From Cellvibrionaceae bacterium (lineage in GTDB: Bacteria > Pseudomonadota > Gammaproteobacteria > Pseudomonadales > Cellvibrionaceae), in NCBI GenBank assembly GCA_021151695.1, contig JAGKWU010000006.1, forward strand, positions 62,001 through 126,000: a stretch of DNA of 64,000 nt, given 5' to 3'. Within the stretch, counting starts at the first letter, position 1. Each line of letters starts with the position of its first letter. The notes below the pieces were generated by a model that did not search any database, was not told the DNA's origin, and saw only the letters and a list, made by a program, of their open reading frames with translations. Position numbers and translations under genes: made by a program. Shown piece after piece: positions 7,450 through 15,995 of this stretch.

Positions 7450-9471
7450 ATGACTCAAGCCCGTAAAATCCTCGTCACCAGCGCCCTTCCCTATGCCAAC
7501 AGCGACCTGCACCTCGGCCATATGCTGGAGCAGATCCAGACCGATATTTGGGTGAGATTCCAGAACCTGCGCGGTAACGATTGCCTGTATTTTTGCGCCG
7601 ACGACGCCCACGGCACCGCCATCATGCTCAAGGCGGAGGAGAAAGGCATCAGCCCGGAAGAGCATATCGCCAATATCAAGCGCGACCATGAAGCCGTATC
7701 CAAAGGCTTTAACATCAACTTCGCCAACTTCCACAGTACCCATTCCGAGGAAAATCGCGAGCTCTCGTACATGATCTACGAGCGCCTGAAAGCGAACGGC
7801 CATATCGCCAGCCGCAAGATTTCCCAAGCCTATGACCCGGAAAAAGAACTCTTCCTGGCCGACCGTTACATCAAAGGCACCTGCCCCAAGTGTAAGAGTG
7901 ACGACCAATACGGCGACAACTGCGAAAAATGCGGTGCCACCTACTCTCCCATGGATTTGATCAACCCCAAATCCACCATTTCTGGCGCAACCCCGGTTTC
8001 CAAGGATTCCGAACACTTCTTCTTTACCCTGCCCGCCTTCAGCGACTTTCTGAAAGACTGGACCCGCGCCGGCCACCTGCAAGACGAAGTTGCCAACAAA
8101 ATGGCTGAATGGCTGGAAGGCGGCCTGCAAGAGTGGGATATCTCCCGCGATGCTCCCTACTTTGGTTTTGAGATTCCCGGCCAACCCGGCAAATACTTCT
8201 ATGTCTGGCTGGACGCGCCCATCGGTTATATCGCCAGCCTCAAGCACTATGCTGATGCCAAAGGCGAAGATTGGTTGGATTACTGGAAGGAAGGCTCCGA
8301 TACGGAGGTTTACCACTTTATCGGTAAAGACATAGTCAACTTCCACGCCCTCTTCTGGCCGGCCATGTTGCACTCAGCCAAGTTGCGCACGCCCACCAAA
8401 ATTTGCGTACACGGTTTTGTGACGGTCAACGGCACCAAGATGAGCAAATCGCGCGGCACCTTTATCAATGCACAAACTTATCTGGATCACCTGAATCCCG
8501 AATACCTGCGCTATTACTTTGCCGCCAAACTCACCAGCGCGGTAGATGATATTGATTTGAACCTGGAAGATTTTATCCAGCGTGTAAACAGCGATCTCGT
8601 CGGCAAGGTTGTGAACATCGCCAGCCGCACCGCCAAATTCATCAACAACGCCGGTGGTGTATTGGCGAATGAGATTGCCGATAAAGATTTGTGGCAAAAA
8701 TTTGTCGATGCAGGCTCTGTAATTGCTGAACACTACGAAGCGCGGGAATTCAGCAAGGCATTGCGCGAAGTGATGGCGCTGGCCGACCTCGCCAACGAAT
8801 ATATTGCAACGCAAGAACCCTGGAAGCTCGCCAAGCAAGCTGGTGCCGAAGCACAAACCCAAGCGGTATGCGCATTGGGCATCAACATGTTCCGCGCGAT
8901 CTTGACTTACTTGAAACCGGTAGTGCCCACATTGGCTGCCGATGCAGAGGCATTCCTCGGCGAAATATTGAATTGGACTGCGCCTGTCAGTTTTCGCGGT
9001 GGCAACAAGATCAACGAATTCAAACCACTGTTAACACGCGTGGAAAAAGACAAGGTAGATGCAATGCTCGAAGCCACTAAAGAAGCGCTGGCAGCCGCAG
9101 CTGCCCCACAGAAAACCGGCCCGCTGGTAGATGATCCACTCGCTGCTGAAATTGAGTTCAACGATTTTGCAAAAGTAGATTTGCGTATCGCGTTAATCGA
9201 AAACGCGGAACATGTAGAAGGTTCCGACAAATTGTTGCGTCTCACGCTTGATCTGGGCGGCGAAAAACGCAATGTGTTCTCCGGCATTAAAAGCGCTTAC
9301 GATCCCAAAGATTTAGTTGGCAAACTCACCGTCATGGTCGCCAACCTCAAACCGCGCAAAATGAAATTCGGCATGAGTGAAGGCATGGTGCTGGCCGCCG
9401 GCCCCGGTGATAAAGAGATTTATTTGTTGGAGCCGAACTCAGGTGCGAAGCCTGGGCAGCGCGTGATGTAA
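7450..9471 (+). CDS. metG: Methionyl-tRNA synthetase
   Basis: The 673-residue class I synthetase attaches methionine to its tRNA. The ATP-binding HIGH-like motif is HLGH at residues 21-24 and the KMSKS loop is at 330-334. A zinc-knuckle insert is visible (CPKCKS then CEKCG, near residues 144-161), as in the long E. coli type. An anticodon-binding helical domain follows. After an Ala-rich linker (about residue 540) comes the C-terminal tRNA-binding domain of the Trbp111 type (FAKVDLRIALIENAEHVEGS, then PRKMKFGMSEGMVLAAG), used for dimerisation. Length and domain order are normal. It is transcribed alone; a repeat pair separates it from rsxA. Confidence 0.98.
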   Translation: MTQARKILVTSALPYANSDLHLGHMLEQIQTDIWVRFQNLRGNDCLYFCADDAHGTAIMLKAEEKGISPEEHIANIKRDHEAVSKGFNINFANFHSTHSEENRELSYMIYERLKANGHIASRKISQAYDPEKELFLADRYIKGTCPKCKSDDQYGDNCEKCGATYSPMDLINPKSTISGATPVSKDSEHFFFTLPAFSDFLKDWTRAGHLQDEVANKMAEWLEGGLQEWDISRDAPYFGFEIPGQPGKYFYVWLDAPIGYIASLKHYADAKGEDWLDYWKEGSDTEVYHFIGKDIVNFHALFWPAMLHSAKLRTPTKICVHGFVTVNGTKMSKSRGTFINAQTYLDHLNPEYLRYYFAAKLTSAVDDIDLNLEDFIQRVNSDLVGKVVNIASRTAKFINNAGGVLANEIADKDLWQKFVDAGSVIAEHYEAREFSKALREVMALADLANEYIATQEPWKLAKQAGAEAQTQAVCALGINMFRAILTYLKPVVPTLAADAEAFLGEILNWTAPVSFRGGNKINEFKPLLTRVEKDKVDAMLEATKEALAAAAAPQKTGPLVDDPLAAEIEFNDFAKVDLRIALIENAEHVEGSDKLLRLTLDLGGEKRNVFSGIKSAYDPKDLVGKLTVMVANLKPRKMKFGMSEGMVLAAGPGDKEIYLLEPNSGAKPGQRVM

Positions 9472-9477
9472 TTTGTA

Positions 9478-9633
9478 TGTAGGTTGGCGGTAAGGCGGAG
9501 CCGCACCCCAACAAACAATCTTGCCAAACAGCTAAATGTAAATTCAAACGGCGCATGTCGAATTTTTAGTGCACCCGAATAGATGGACGTGTTGGGGTGC
9601 AGCTTGCTTACGCAAGCTTTACCGCCAACCTAC
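9478..9633. repeat. Inverted pair of a GTAGGTTGGCGGTAA...GCACCCCAACA element
   Basis: Two copies of one element face each other at about 9478-9513 and 9590-9633. Each has the outer arm GTAGGTTGGCGGTAA and the inner arm GCACCCCAACA. Between the arms sits a different small palindrome in each copy (GGCGGAGCC on the left, AGCTTGCTTACGCAAGCT on the right). The 76-base spacer has no gene. This looks like a REP- or MITE-like intergenic element between metG and rsxA; the RNA could also act as a terminator. Confidence 0.8.
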
Positions 9634-9647
9634 GCAGAGAATTCACC

Positions 9648-10235
9648 ATGTCTATAAACGAATTTTTTATGATCCTGCTCGGCACTGTGCTGGTGAATAA
9701 TTTCGTGCTGGTGCAGTTTCTTGGTCTCTGCCCATTTATGGGCGTTTCCAACAAACTTGAATCCGCCATAGGTATGGGCGCTGCTACCACTTTTGTAATG
9801 ACGCTTGCTTCCATCTGCACTTACATGGTGGATCACTGGATTCTTGCGCCGCTGCAACTCGAATACCTGCGCACCATCGCATTTATTTTAGTGATTGCCG
9901 CCGTGGTGCAATTCGTAAAAATGTTTATGGAAAAAACCAGCCCGTTGCTTTACCGCGTGCTTGGTGTATTCCTGCCATTGATTACGGTGAACTGCGCAGT
10001 GCTGGGTGTTGCATTACTCAACACGCAAAAAGCCCATAACTTTTTTGAATCCACCATGTACGGCTTCGGCGGTGCTGTGGGATTCTCGATGGTGTTGATT
10101 TTATTTTCCGCCATGCGTGAGCGACTGGCGGCTGCGGATGTTCCTTTGCCTTTTAAAGGTGCAGCAATCGGCATGATCACCGCCGGGTTGATGTCACTGG
10201 CGTTTATGGGTTTCACCGGTCTGGTCACTAACTAG
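9648..10235 (+). CDS. rsxA: Electron transport complex subunit RsxA (RnfA)
   Basis: This 195-residue inner membrane protein is one of the two paired core subunits (with RsxE) of the Rsx/Rnf complex, which moves electrons between NADH and ferredoxin-like carriers and in enteric bacteria reduces SoxR. Six membrane segments are seen. The motifs NNFVLVQFLGLCPFMGVSNK near the start and ITVNCAVLGVAL near residue 115 hold the conserved Cys residues that bind the intramembrane Fe-S centre. I chose the ATG at 9648; an upstream in-frame ATG at 9597 would add 17 residues that come from the repeat element and lack family similarity. It is the first gene of rsxABCDGE. Confidence 0.97.
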   Translation: MSINEFFMILLGTVLVNNFVLVQFLGLCPFMGVSNKLESAIGMGAATTFVMTLASICTYMVDHWILAPLQLEYLRTIAFILVIAAVVQFVKMFMEKTSPLLYRVLGVFLPLITVNCAVLGVALLNTQKAHNFFESTMYGFGGAVGFSMVLILFSAMRERLAAADVPLPFKGAAIGMITAGLMSLAFMGFTGLVTN

Positions 10236-10260
10236 CGATTTAATACTCGCCATTAAATTT

Positions 10261-10872
10261 ATGTTCGAACTCATTAGCCAATACCCCATCGCCGCTGCGC
10301 TCATTGCAATAGTCGGGCTATCGCTGGCCTTTGGTGCCATATTGGGTTTTGCCGCTGTGCGCTATAAGGTCGAAGGCAATCCAATTGTTGATCGCATTGA
10401 TAACCTCTTACCGCAAACACAATGCGGACAGTGCGGTTATCCTGGGTGCCGTCCTTACGCACAAGCCATCGTCGATGGCGATGCCATTAATAAATGTCCG
10501 CCCGGTGGCCAGAATACTATTAACGCACTTGCCGATTTACTCGATCTGGAAGCGCCGCAATTAGATGCGGAACACGGTGAAGAATCCGAGGTAAAAAAAG
10601 TAGCGTTTATTCGCGAGGAAGAATGTATTGGCTGCACCAAATGCATCCAGGCGTGCCCGGTTGATGCCATCCTCGGTGCCGCAAAAATGATGCACACTGT
10701 GATAGCTGATGAGTGCACTGGCTGCGATCTCTGCGTTGAGCCCTGCCCCGTGGATTGCATTGATATGATTCCGGTAACGCCCGTGCTCAACACTTGGAAT
10801 TGGCAAATGCCTGCACCTTTGCACCTCATCGCCACCGATAAACACCAGCCCTCAACCAACAAAGCCGCTTGA
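10261..10872 (+). CDS. rsxB: Electron transport complex subunit RsxB (RnfB), ferredoxin-like
   Basis: The 203-residue protein carries the Fe-S clusters that exchange electrons with the rest of the complex. An N-terminal membrane anchor (about residues 10-33) is followed by a four-Cys cluster site (Cys55, Cys58, Cys63, Cys79). Two classical 4Fe-4S sites follow: Cys122/125/128/132 and Cys152/155/158/162, each with the last Cys before Pro. A short polar tail closes the protein. Length is near the E. coli protein (192). It follows rsxA by 25 bases and its stop lies two bases before the chosen rsxC start, so the genes are translationally close. Confidence 0.97.
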   Translation: MFELISQYPIAAALIAIVGLSLAFGAILGFAAVRYKVEGNPIVDRIDNLLPQTQCGQCGYPGCRPYAQAIVDGDAINKCPPGGQNTINALADLLDLEAPQLDAEHGEESEVKKVAFIREEECIGCTKCIQACPVDAILGAAKMMHTVIADECTGCDLCVEPCPVDCIDMIPVTPVLNTWNWQMPAPLHLIATDKHQPSTNKAA

Positions 10873-10874
10873 TC

Positions 10875-13238
10875 ATGACCAGTGCTAACCTGATTAAATT
10901 ATGGGAGCTACCCGGCGGCATTCATCCACCGGAAAACAAAACCCAATCGACGCAATTGCCGTTGGGCAGCTTGCCCCTACCTGCACAATTAATTATCCCG
11001 CTCAACCAACATATAGGCGCACCGGCGAAAGCAGTTATTGCGCAAGGCGAACGGGTCTTAAAAGGCCAATTGATTGCAGCAGCGGACAGTACATTCAGTG
11101 CGAATGTACACGCATCTAGTTCGGGCATTGTGACTGCTATTCATTATTATCCGCTACCTCATCCATCGGGAATGAGCGGCGAGTGCGTTGTGATAGCAAC
11201 CGACGGCAAAGACGAATGGATTACACTGGAACCCTGCGATAATTATTTGCAATTTGAGCGAGTTGCGCTGCTAGATAAAATCCGCGCGGCCGGCGTTGCA
11301 GGCTTGGGCGGCGCAGGTTTCCCTACATCAGTGAAACTGCACACCAAATCCACACAAGTTATCGATACCTTGATTATCAATGGTGCCGAGTGCGAACCCT
11401 ACATCACCGCCGACGATATGCTGATGCAAAATCGCGCGGATGAGATTATTGCGGGCACTTATTTGCTCAGCCATATATTGCATCACCCCAAGCGTCTGGT
11501 GATTGCGGTTGAGGATAACAAACCAAAAGCCATAGCGGCATTACGCAATGCGCTGGAAAACTTTTCCGGCATTAAGGCTGAGCAGGATATTGAGATTGAA
11601 ATCGCCAACATACCGACGAAGTATCCGTCGGGCGGCGCAAAACAACTTATCCAGATCATTACGGGCCGCGAAACACCTCACGGCCATCACTCTGCCGACA
11701 TAGGAGCAACCTGCGTTAATGTAGGGACTTGTGTCGCAGCCTGGCGCGCTGTGCGTTACGGTGAACCTTTGATTTCACGCGTAACAACAGTGGTCGGCGA
11801 ATCACTCAGCACCCAGCGCAATATTGACGTGCTTATAGGCACACAAATTGAGTACGTGTTACAGCAACACGGTTTTGATGCAAGCAAAGCATCGCGTGTG
11901 ATTATGGGCGGCTCTATGATGGGCTTCACCCTGAAGGATCTCCGCGCGCCCATTGTCAAAACTACTAATTGCATACTCGCCCCGAGCAAAAAAGAAGCGC
12001 CGCTTCCACCGCCAGCACAAGCCTGCATTCGCTGCGGCTTATGCTCAGAGGCTTGCCCCGTAAGCCTGCTTCCGCAGCAGCTTTTCTGGTATGCACAAGC
12101 TGAGGATATGGAACGTTTGCAGGCACATAATATTTTCGATTGCATCGAATGCGGCGCCTGCTCTTATGTTTGCCCCAGCAAAATCCCGCTGGTGCAATAC
12201 TATCGCGCGGGCAAAGGCGCCATTCGCCAGCAAGTACTGGAAAAAGAAAAAGCGGATCGCTCTCGCCAACGCTTTGAATTCCGCCAGGAACGTTTTGCCA
12301 AAGAAGAAGCAGCAAAAGAAGCTAAACGCGTAGCACGCAAAAAAGCGGCGGAAGAAGCCAAGCTAAAACTCGCGGAACAGAAAGCCCAATCCGCAGCACA
12401 AACAGAGATTGCAATTGCCGACGGTGAATCAAACCTCGTGGTAGCTGCTGTTGCCAAAGCCAGTAGCTTCCAGCTGTCTATTGATGAGCAAAAATCCAAA
12501 CTTGAACGCATGCTGGCCGCGGCACAAAGTTCCCTGGTTAGCGCCAAAGCGCCGTTGATTCCACGCAAGAACACCAAGCCAATTACGGAAGAACAGCTCA
12601 TTCAACAAAAAGCGCGGATCAAGCAAGCAGAACTGAAAGTAGCCGAAGCGGAAAAGAAATTATCCGATTTTATTGCAAGCAACTCAGACACTCAGGCGAG
12701 CGCAGAAGCAATACCGACGCCCAAGGTTGCAGATACACCTGCAAACCCGACCGATGCGGTTGCTGCCGCCATGGCACGTGCACAGGCAAAACTCAATCAA
12801 TCGCCTGAAGAAAAACTGCGCGCAAACCTCGAAGCCCTGCAGGCGCGCTTGATTAAGGCGCAAGAAAAAGCTGAGCAAGCAAGTACTGAAAACAATCCCA
12901 GCGCCGCTGCCCTGCAAAAAGGCGTCGAAAAAATGCAAGAGAAAATCGCCGATGTGCAAGCAGAGCTGGATGCACTTTTAGCACAACCGGTAGATTTTGA
13001 ACGCAAAGCCGCGGAACAAACCGCCGCTGAAAAAGCCATGGCAAAGGCGAAAGAGAAAGCCGCCACTATGGCCGCTATGAGCGATGAAGAAAAGCAGGCG
13101 CAACAACGCCGCGCGTTGGAAAGCCGCCTGCAAAAAGCGAAAGAGCGCTTAGAGCAGGCTGAAGCGGAGAATGATCCGCATACAGAAACATTCAGGCTGG
13201 CAGTAAAGAAGCTGGAAGAAAAGCTGGCAGATTTTTAA
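10875..13238 (+). CDS. rsxC: Electron transport complex subunit RsxC (RnfC)
   Basis: The 787-residue membrane-associated subunit is the NADH-binding, FMN-containing part of the complex. Residues 1-450 hold the core: a Gly-rich nucleotide site (AGVAGLGGAGFPTSVKL near 143), the NGAECEPYITADD motif, and two 4Fe-4S sites beginning at Cys384 (CIRCGLCSEACP) and Cys423 (CIECGACSYVCP). Residues from about 455 to the end are a long Ala/Lys/Glu/Gln-rich helical tail predicted to be coiled coil, with related units such as AQEKAEQASTENNPSAAALQ and AKERLEQAEAENDPHTETFR. The tail is known to vary between species. ATG at 10875 is preferred to a TTG at 10869. Confidence 0.96.
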   Translation: MTSANLIKLWELPGGIHPPENKTQSTQLPLGSLPLPAQLIIPLNQHIGAPAKAVIAQGERVLKGQLIAAADSTFSANVHASSSGIVTAIHYYPLPHPSGMSGECVVIATDGKDEWITLEPCDNYLQFERVALLDKIRAAGVAGLGGAGFPTSVKLHTKSTQVIDTLIINGAECEPYITADDMLMQNRADEIIAGTYLLSHILHHPKRLVIAVEDNKPKAIAALRNALENFSGIKAEQDIEIEIANIPTKYPSGGAKQLIQIITGRETPHGHHSADIGATCVNVGTCVAAWRAVRYGEPLISRVTTVVGESLSTQRNIDVLIGTQIEYVLQQHGFDASKASRVIMGGSMMGFTLKDLRAPIVKTTNCILAPSKKEAPLPPPAQACIRCGLCSEACPVSLLPQQLFWYAQAEDMERLQAHNIFDCIECGACSYVCPSKIPLVQYYRAGKGAIRQQVLEKEKADRSRQRFEFRQERFAKEEAAKEAKRVARKKAAEEAKLKLAEQKAQSAAQTEIAIADGESNLVVAAVAKASSFQLSIDEQKSKLERMLAAAQSSLVSAKAPLIPRKNTKPITEEQLIQQKARIKQAELKVAEAEKKLSDFIASNSDTQASAEAIPTPKVADTPANPTDAVAAAMARAQAKLNQSPEEKLRANLEALQARLIKAQEKAEQASTENNPSAAALQKGVEKMQEKIADVQAELDALLAQPVDFERKAAEQTAAEKAMAKAKEKAATMAAMSDEEKQAQQRRALESRLQKAKERLEQAEAENDPHTETFRLAVKKLEEKLADF

Positions 13239-13242
13239 AAGC

Positions 13243-13431
13243 AAGAACTGGATCCCCGCTACGCGAGGATGACGATTCCCTACTTAAAAAATCCTGAGTG
13301 CAGCAATGCTTTTGAGATGCGACTAATTAAATGAAGAGCAAGGCTTTTTTTGGTGTTCTCGATAAATCACTAAATAGGGAATCGTCATCCTCGGCGAAGC
13401 CGGGGATCCAGGGGCTGGCCTTCCAGTTCTT
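13243..13431. repeat. Inverted repeat pair A (GGATCC...GATGACG family) inside the rsx operon
   Basis: The left arm is at 13243-13282 and the right arm at 13375-13431. Both share AAGAACTG, GATCCCCG and CGAGGATGACGATTCCCTA in inverted order. The right arm has about 15 extra bases between CAGTTC and GGATCC. The spacer of about 92 bases has no gene. The arms point the opposite way from the two related pairs at 37483 and 42711: here GGATCC is outermost. The pair fills most of the 272-base gap between rsxC and rsxD. Confidence 0.88.
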
Positions 13432-13510
13432 AGCAGGCGTTCAGTAAAAGATGACCTCAACGAAGCAATAGAAACAACTTTTAACATGAGCAAATAACCA
13501 AACCTTACTT

Positions 13511-14575
13511 ATGGCTCTACTAAACATCACATCGCCCCACACCCACGGGCCACTATCCACCGCGCAATTAATGCGCCTGGTGATCTACGCCACCCTGCCC
13601 GGTACATTTACCCTGGCGTACTTTTTCGGTGTAGGTGTATTTTTTAATTTGTTATCGGCCAGCGCAGGCTGCCTTGGCTTTGAAGCCGCTGTACTGAAAA
13701 TGCGTAATCGTCCGATCAGTTTTTATCTGAAAGATTACAGCGCGCTGGTGACAGCATTTTTGCTGGCACTTTCTCTGCCACCTTACTGTCCCTGGTGGAT
13801 TCCCATCGTCGGTAGCTTTTGCGCTATTGTGTTAGCCAAACAACTCTATGGCGGCATGGGCCTCAATCCCTTTAATCCAGCGATGGTTGCTTATGTCATT
13901 TTGCTGGTCTCTTTTCCCATTCCCATGACGCAATGGGCAACACCCGCCGGTATAGATTCACACCACGCTATTAGCCTTGTAACAGCCTTCGACAAAGTTT
14001 TTTTAAGCCAGCCTATTGATGGTTATGCCTCTGCCACCGTATTGGATGTGATGAAACAAAACGCATCGCTTTCATTGGAAGAGGTTTATCAAAAAGAACC
14101 GCTTTTTAACCATGGCTATCTGGCCAGCGCGGGTTGGGAATGGGTGAATATCGCTTTCTTGATTGGCGGTTTATTTTTGCTCTACAAACGCGTATTCACC
14201 TGGCACGCACCTATTTCCATGCTGGCAGCGCTCGCCGCTATGGCAATTATTTTTTACGATAATGGCAGCTCCAATAGCGGCGGCTCACCGATTTATCACC
14301 TGCTCTCTGGCGCTACCATGCTGGGTGCGTTTTTTATTGTCACAGATCCCGTGACATCAGCAGTGAGCAAGAAAGGTCGCATTATCTATGGCGCCGCTAT
14401 TGGAGTTTTGATCTACGTGATTCGCGTTTGGGGTAAAGGCTATCCTGACGGCGTTGCGTTTGCGGTATTGTTTTTAAACTTTGCCGCGCCCTTTATCGAT
14501 TACTACACCACACCACGCACTTACGGCCACAAAAAGGCGCGAGTTGTCATCGCCAAAGATAAGGAGGAAAACTAG
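13511..14575 (+). CDS. rsxD: Electron transport complex subunit RsxD (RnfD)
   Basis: The 354-residue inner membrane protein carries covalently bound FMN in this family. About ten hydrophobic segments are visible. The flavin attachment motif is LLSGATMLGAFF, with the candidate Thr at residue 269 and the conserved VTDPVTSAVS just after it. Other family motifs are GGMGLNPFNPAMVAYV near residue 118. The start is taken as the ATG at 13511, which begins MALLNITSPHTHGP as in relatives. The gene follows a 272-base gap that contains a repeat pair, so it may depend on read-through from rsxC or on a promoter after the repeat. It abuts rsxG with no gap. Confidence 0.96.
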   Translation: MALLNITSPHTHGPLSTAQLMRLVIYATLPGTFTLAYFFGVGVFFNLLSASAGCLGFEAAVLKMRNRPISFYLKDYSALVTAFLLALSLPPYCPWWIPIVGSFCAIVLAKQLYGGMGLNPFNPAMVAYVILLVSFPIPMTQWATPAGIDSHHAISLVTAFDKVFLSQPIDGYASATVLDVMKQNASLSLEEVYQKEPLFNHGYLASAGWEWVNIAFLIGGLFLLYKRVFTWHAPISMLAALAAMAIIFYDNGSSNSGGSPIYHLLSGATMLGAFFIVTDPVTSAVSKKGRIIYGAAIGVLIYVIRVWGKGYPDGVAFAVLFLNFAAPFIDYYTTPRTYGHKKARVVIAKDKEEN

Positions 14576-15223
14576 ATGCTCGGTTCCTCCATTGGCAAAA
14601 ATGCCTTATTGCTCGGTGCCTTTGCGCTGGTCACAACTGCGCTGCTTGCGATTACGGCACAATTAACCAAAGAGCGCATCGCTAAATCCGAGCGCGAAGC
14701 GCAACAAAAAGCCTTGTTTGAAATAGTGCCACGCAGCCGTCACGACAACGATTTGCTGACCGAAACCATCCCCGTTCCGCAGGATGCCTGGGCAGGACTG
14801 GGGCTAAAAAGTGGCGGGGATATTTATGTCGCCCGCCATACCAACGAGACTATTGCTGTGATTATCCCCGCTGTTGCACCAGACGGTTACAGTGGTGATA
14901 TACGTATGATAGTCGGTATCAACGCGGACGGCAGCATCGCCGGCGTACGCATTCTCGATCATCACGAAACACCTGGTCTCGGTGATAAAATTGAGCTGAA
15001 AAAGAATTCATGGATTCTGGATTTTGATGGAAAATCCTCACAAAGACCTGCGCTAACACAATGGAAAGTCAAAAAAGACGGTGGCGACTTTGACCAATTC
15101 GCCGGTGCAACCATTACACCGCGCGCCGTGGTGAATCAGGTGCGTCGTGTGTTGGAATTTGCCGATAGCCATCGCGACCAATTGTTTGTCAAAAACCAAG
15201 CTGCTGGAGAACATCATGATTGA
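14576..15223 (+). CDS. rsxG: Electron transport complex subunit RsxG (RnfG), flavoprotein
   Basis: This 215-residue protein has one N-terminal membrane anchor (about residues 10-27) and a periplasmic FMN-binding domain. The flavin attachment region is QFAGATITPRAVV, with Gly-Ala-Thr at residues 177-179; in this family ApbE-type transferases add FMN to Thr here. The LDHHETPGLGDKIE motif near residue 137 is also typical. Its ATG directly follows the rsxD stop codon, with AAGGAGG just upstream inside rsxD, and its last eight bases overlap rsxE. These overlaps point to tight translational coupling of rsxD-G-E. Confidence 0.96.
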   Translation: MLGSSIGKNALLLGAFALVTTALLAITAQLTKERIAKSEREAQQKALFEIVPRSRHDNDLLTETIPVPQDAWAGLGLKSGGDIYVARHTNETIAVIIPAVAPDGYSGDIRMIVGINADGSIAGVRILDHHETPGLGDKIELKKNSWILDFDGKSSQRPALTQWKVKKDGGDFDQFAGATITPRAVVNQVRRVLEFADSHRDQLFVKNQAAGEHHD

Positions 15224-15953
15224 TGATGACATCCCCAAAAATACAACGGATTATCAAGACATAGTTAATAAAGGACTTTGGCAAAATAACCCGGCGCTGG
15301 TGCAAGTGCTGGGTTTATGCCCATTGTTGGCAGTGAGTGCATCCGTTGTAAACGCACTCGGCCTGGGCCTGGCAACGCTAATGGTACTCACCGCCTCCAA
15401 CACGGCAGTGTCATTAATCCGCAACCAAATCAGCGATACGATTCGCCTGCCTGCCTTTGTAATGATTATCGCGTCGTTGGTGAGCTGCATTGAGCTGGTG
15501 ATGAAAGCTTACACCTACGAGCTTTATCAGATCCTCGGCATTTTTATCCCTTTGATAGTTACCAATTGTGCGGTGCTCGGTCGCGCGGAGGCATTTGCCA
15601 GTAAGAATAAAGTGCTGCCCGCAGCGCTCGACGGTTTCATGATGGGATTGGGCTTTACGCTGGTACTGGTTTGCGTGGGCGCTATTCGCGAAATATTGGG
15701 CACGGGCAAATTATTTAACAATATGCAGCTGCTTTTTGGCGATATGGCCAGCAACTGGACATTGAATATATTAGGTAGTGATTACCCAGGTGTTATTTTG
15801 GCGCTGCTGCCACCGGGTGCGTTTATCGTCGTAGGTTTTTTAATGGCAGCCAAAAATTACATAGATCACCGTATTAAAGAGAAAGCGAATAGCAACGCAA
15901 AGGAAATTGTAAAAGGCAGCAAGCGTGTTCGTACCACCGGTCACATCGTCTGA
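15216..15953 (+). CDS. rsxE: Electron transport complex subunit RsxE (RnfE)
   Basis: The 245-residue inner membrane protein pairs with RsxA. Recognisable motifs are NPALVQVLGLCPLLAVSASV near residue 27 and VTNCAVLGRAEAFASKN near residue 112, with the Cys residues that share the intramembrane cluster. Six membrane segments are seen. The ATG at 15216 overlaps the rsxG stop by eight bases; a longer frame back to 15147 exists but lies inside rsxG and is not needed. In enteric bacteria nth follows rsxE; here mscS follows after 42 bases, so the operon tail is different. Confidence 0.96.
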   Translation: MIDDDIPKNTTDYQDIVNKGLWQNNPALVQVLGLCPLLAVSASVVNALGLGLATLMVLTASNTAVSLIRNQISDTIRLPAFVMIIASLVSCIELVMKAYTYELYQILGIFIPLIVTNCAVLGRAEAFASKNKVLPAALDGFMMGLGFTLVLVCVGAIREILGTGKLFNNMQLLFGDMASNWTLNILGSDYPGVILALLPPGAFIVVGFLMAAKNYIDHRIKEKANSNAKEIVKGSKRVRTTGHIV

Positions 15954-15995
15954 CCTAACTGTTTTAAAAATTTCCGTTTTAAAAAGGTTATTGCC

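Noticed and set aside
7402..8373. Long open frame on the minus strand opposite metG (323 codons)
   Set aside because: It lies entirely inside metG, which has complete synthetase motifs. The antisense protein is Val/Gly/Phe rich, as expected from reading codons of a conserved gene backwards.
10869..10874. TTG start of rsxC overlapping rsxB
   Set aside because: The ATG at 10875 is a stronger start codon and gives the usual N terminus; the two extra residues add nothing.
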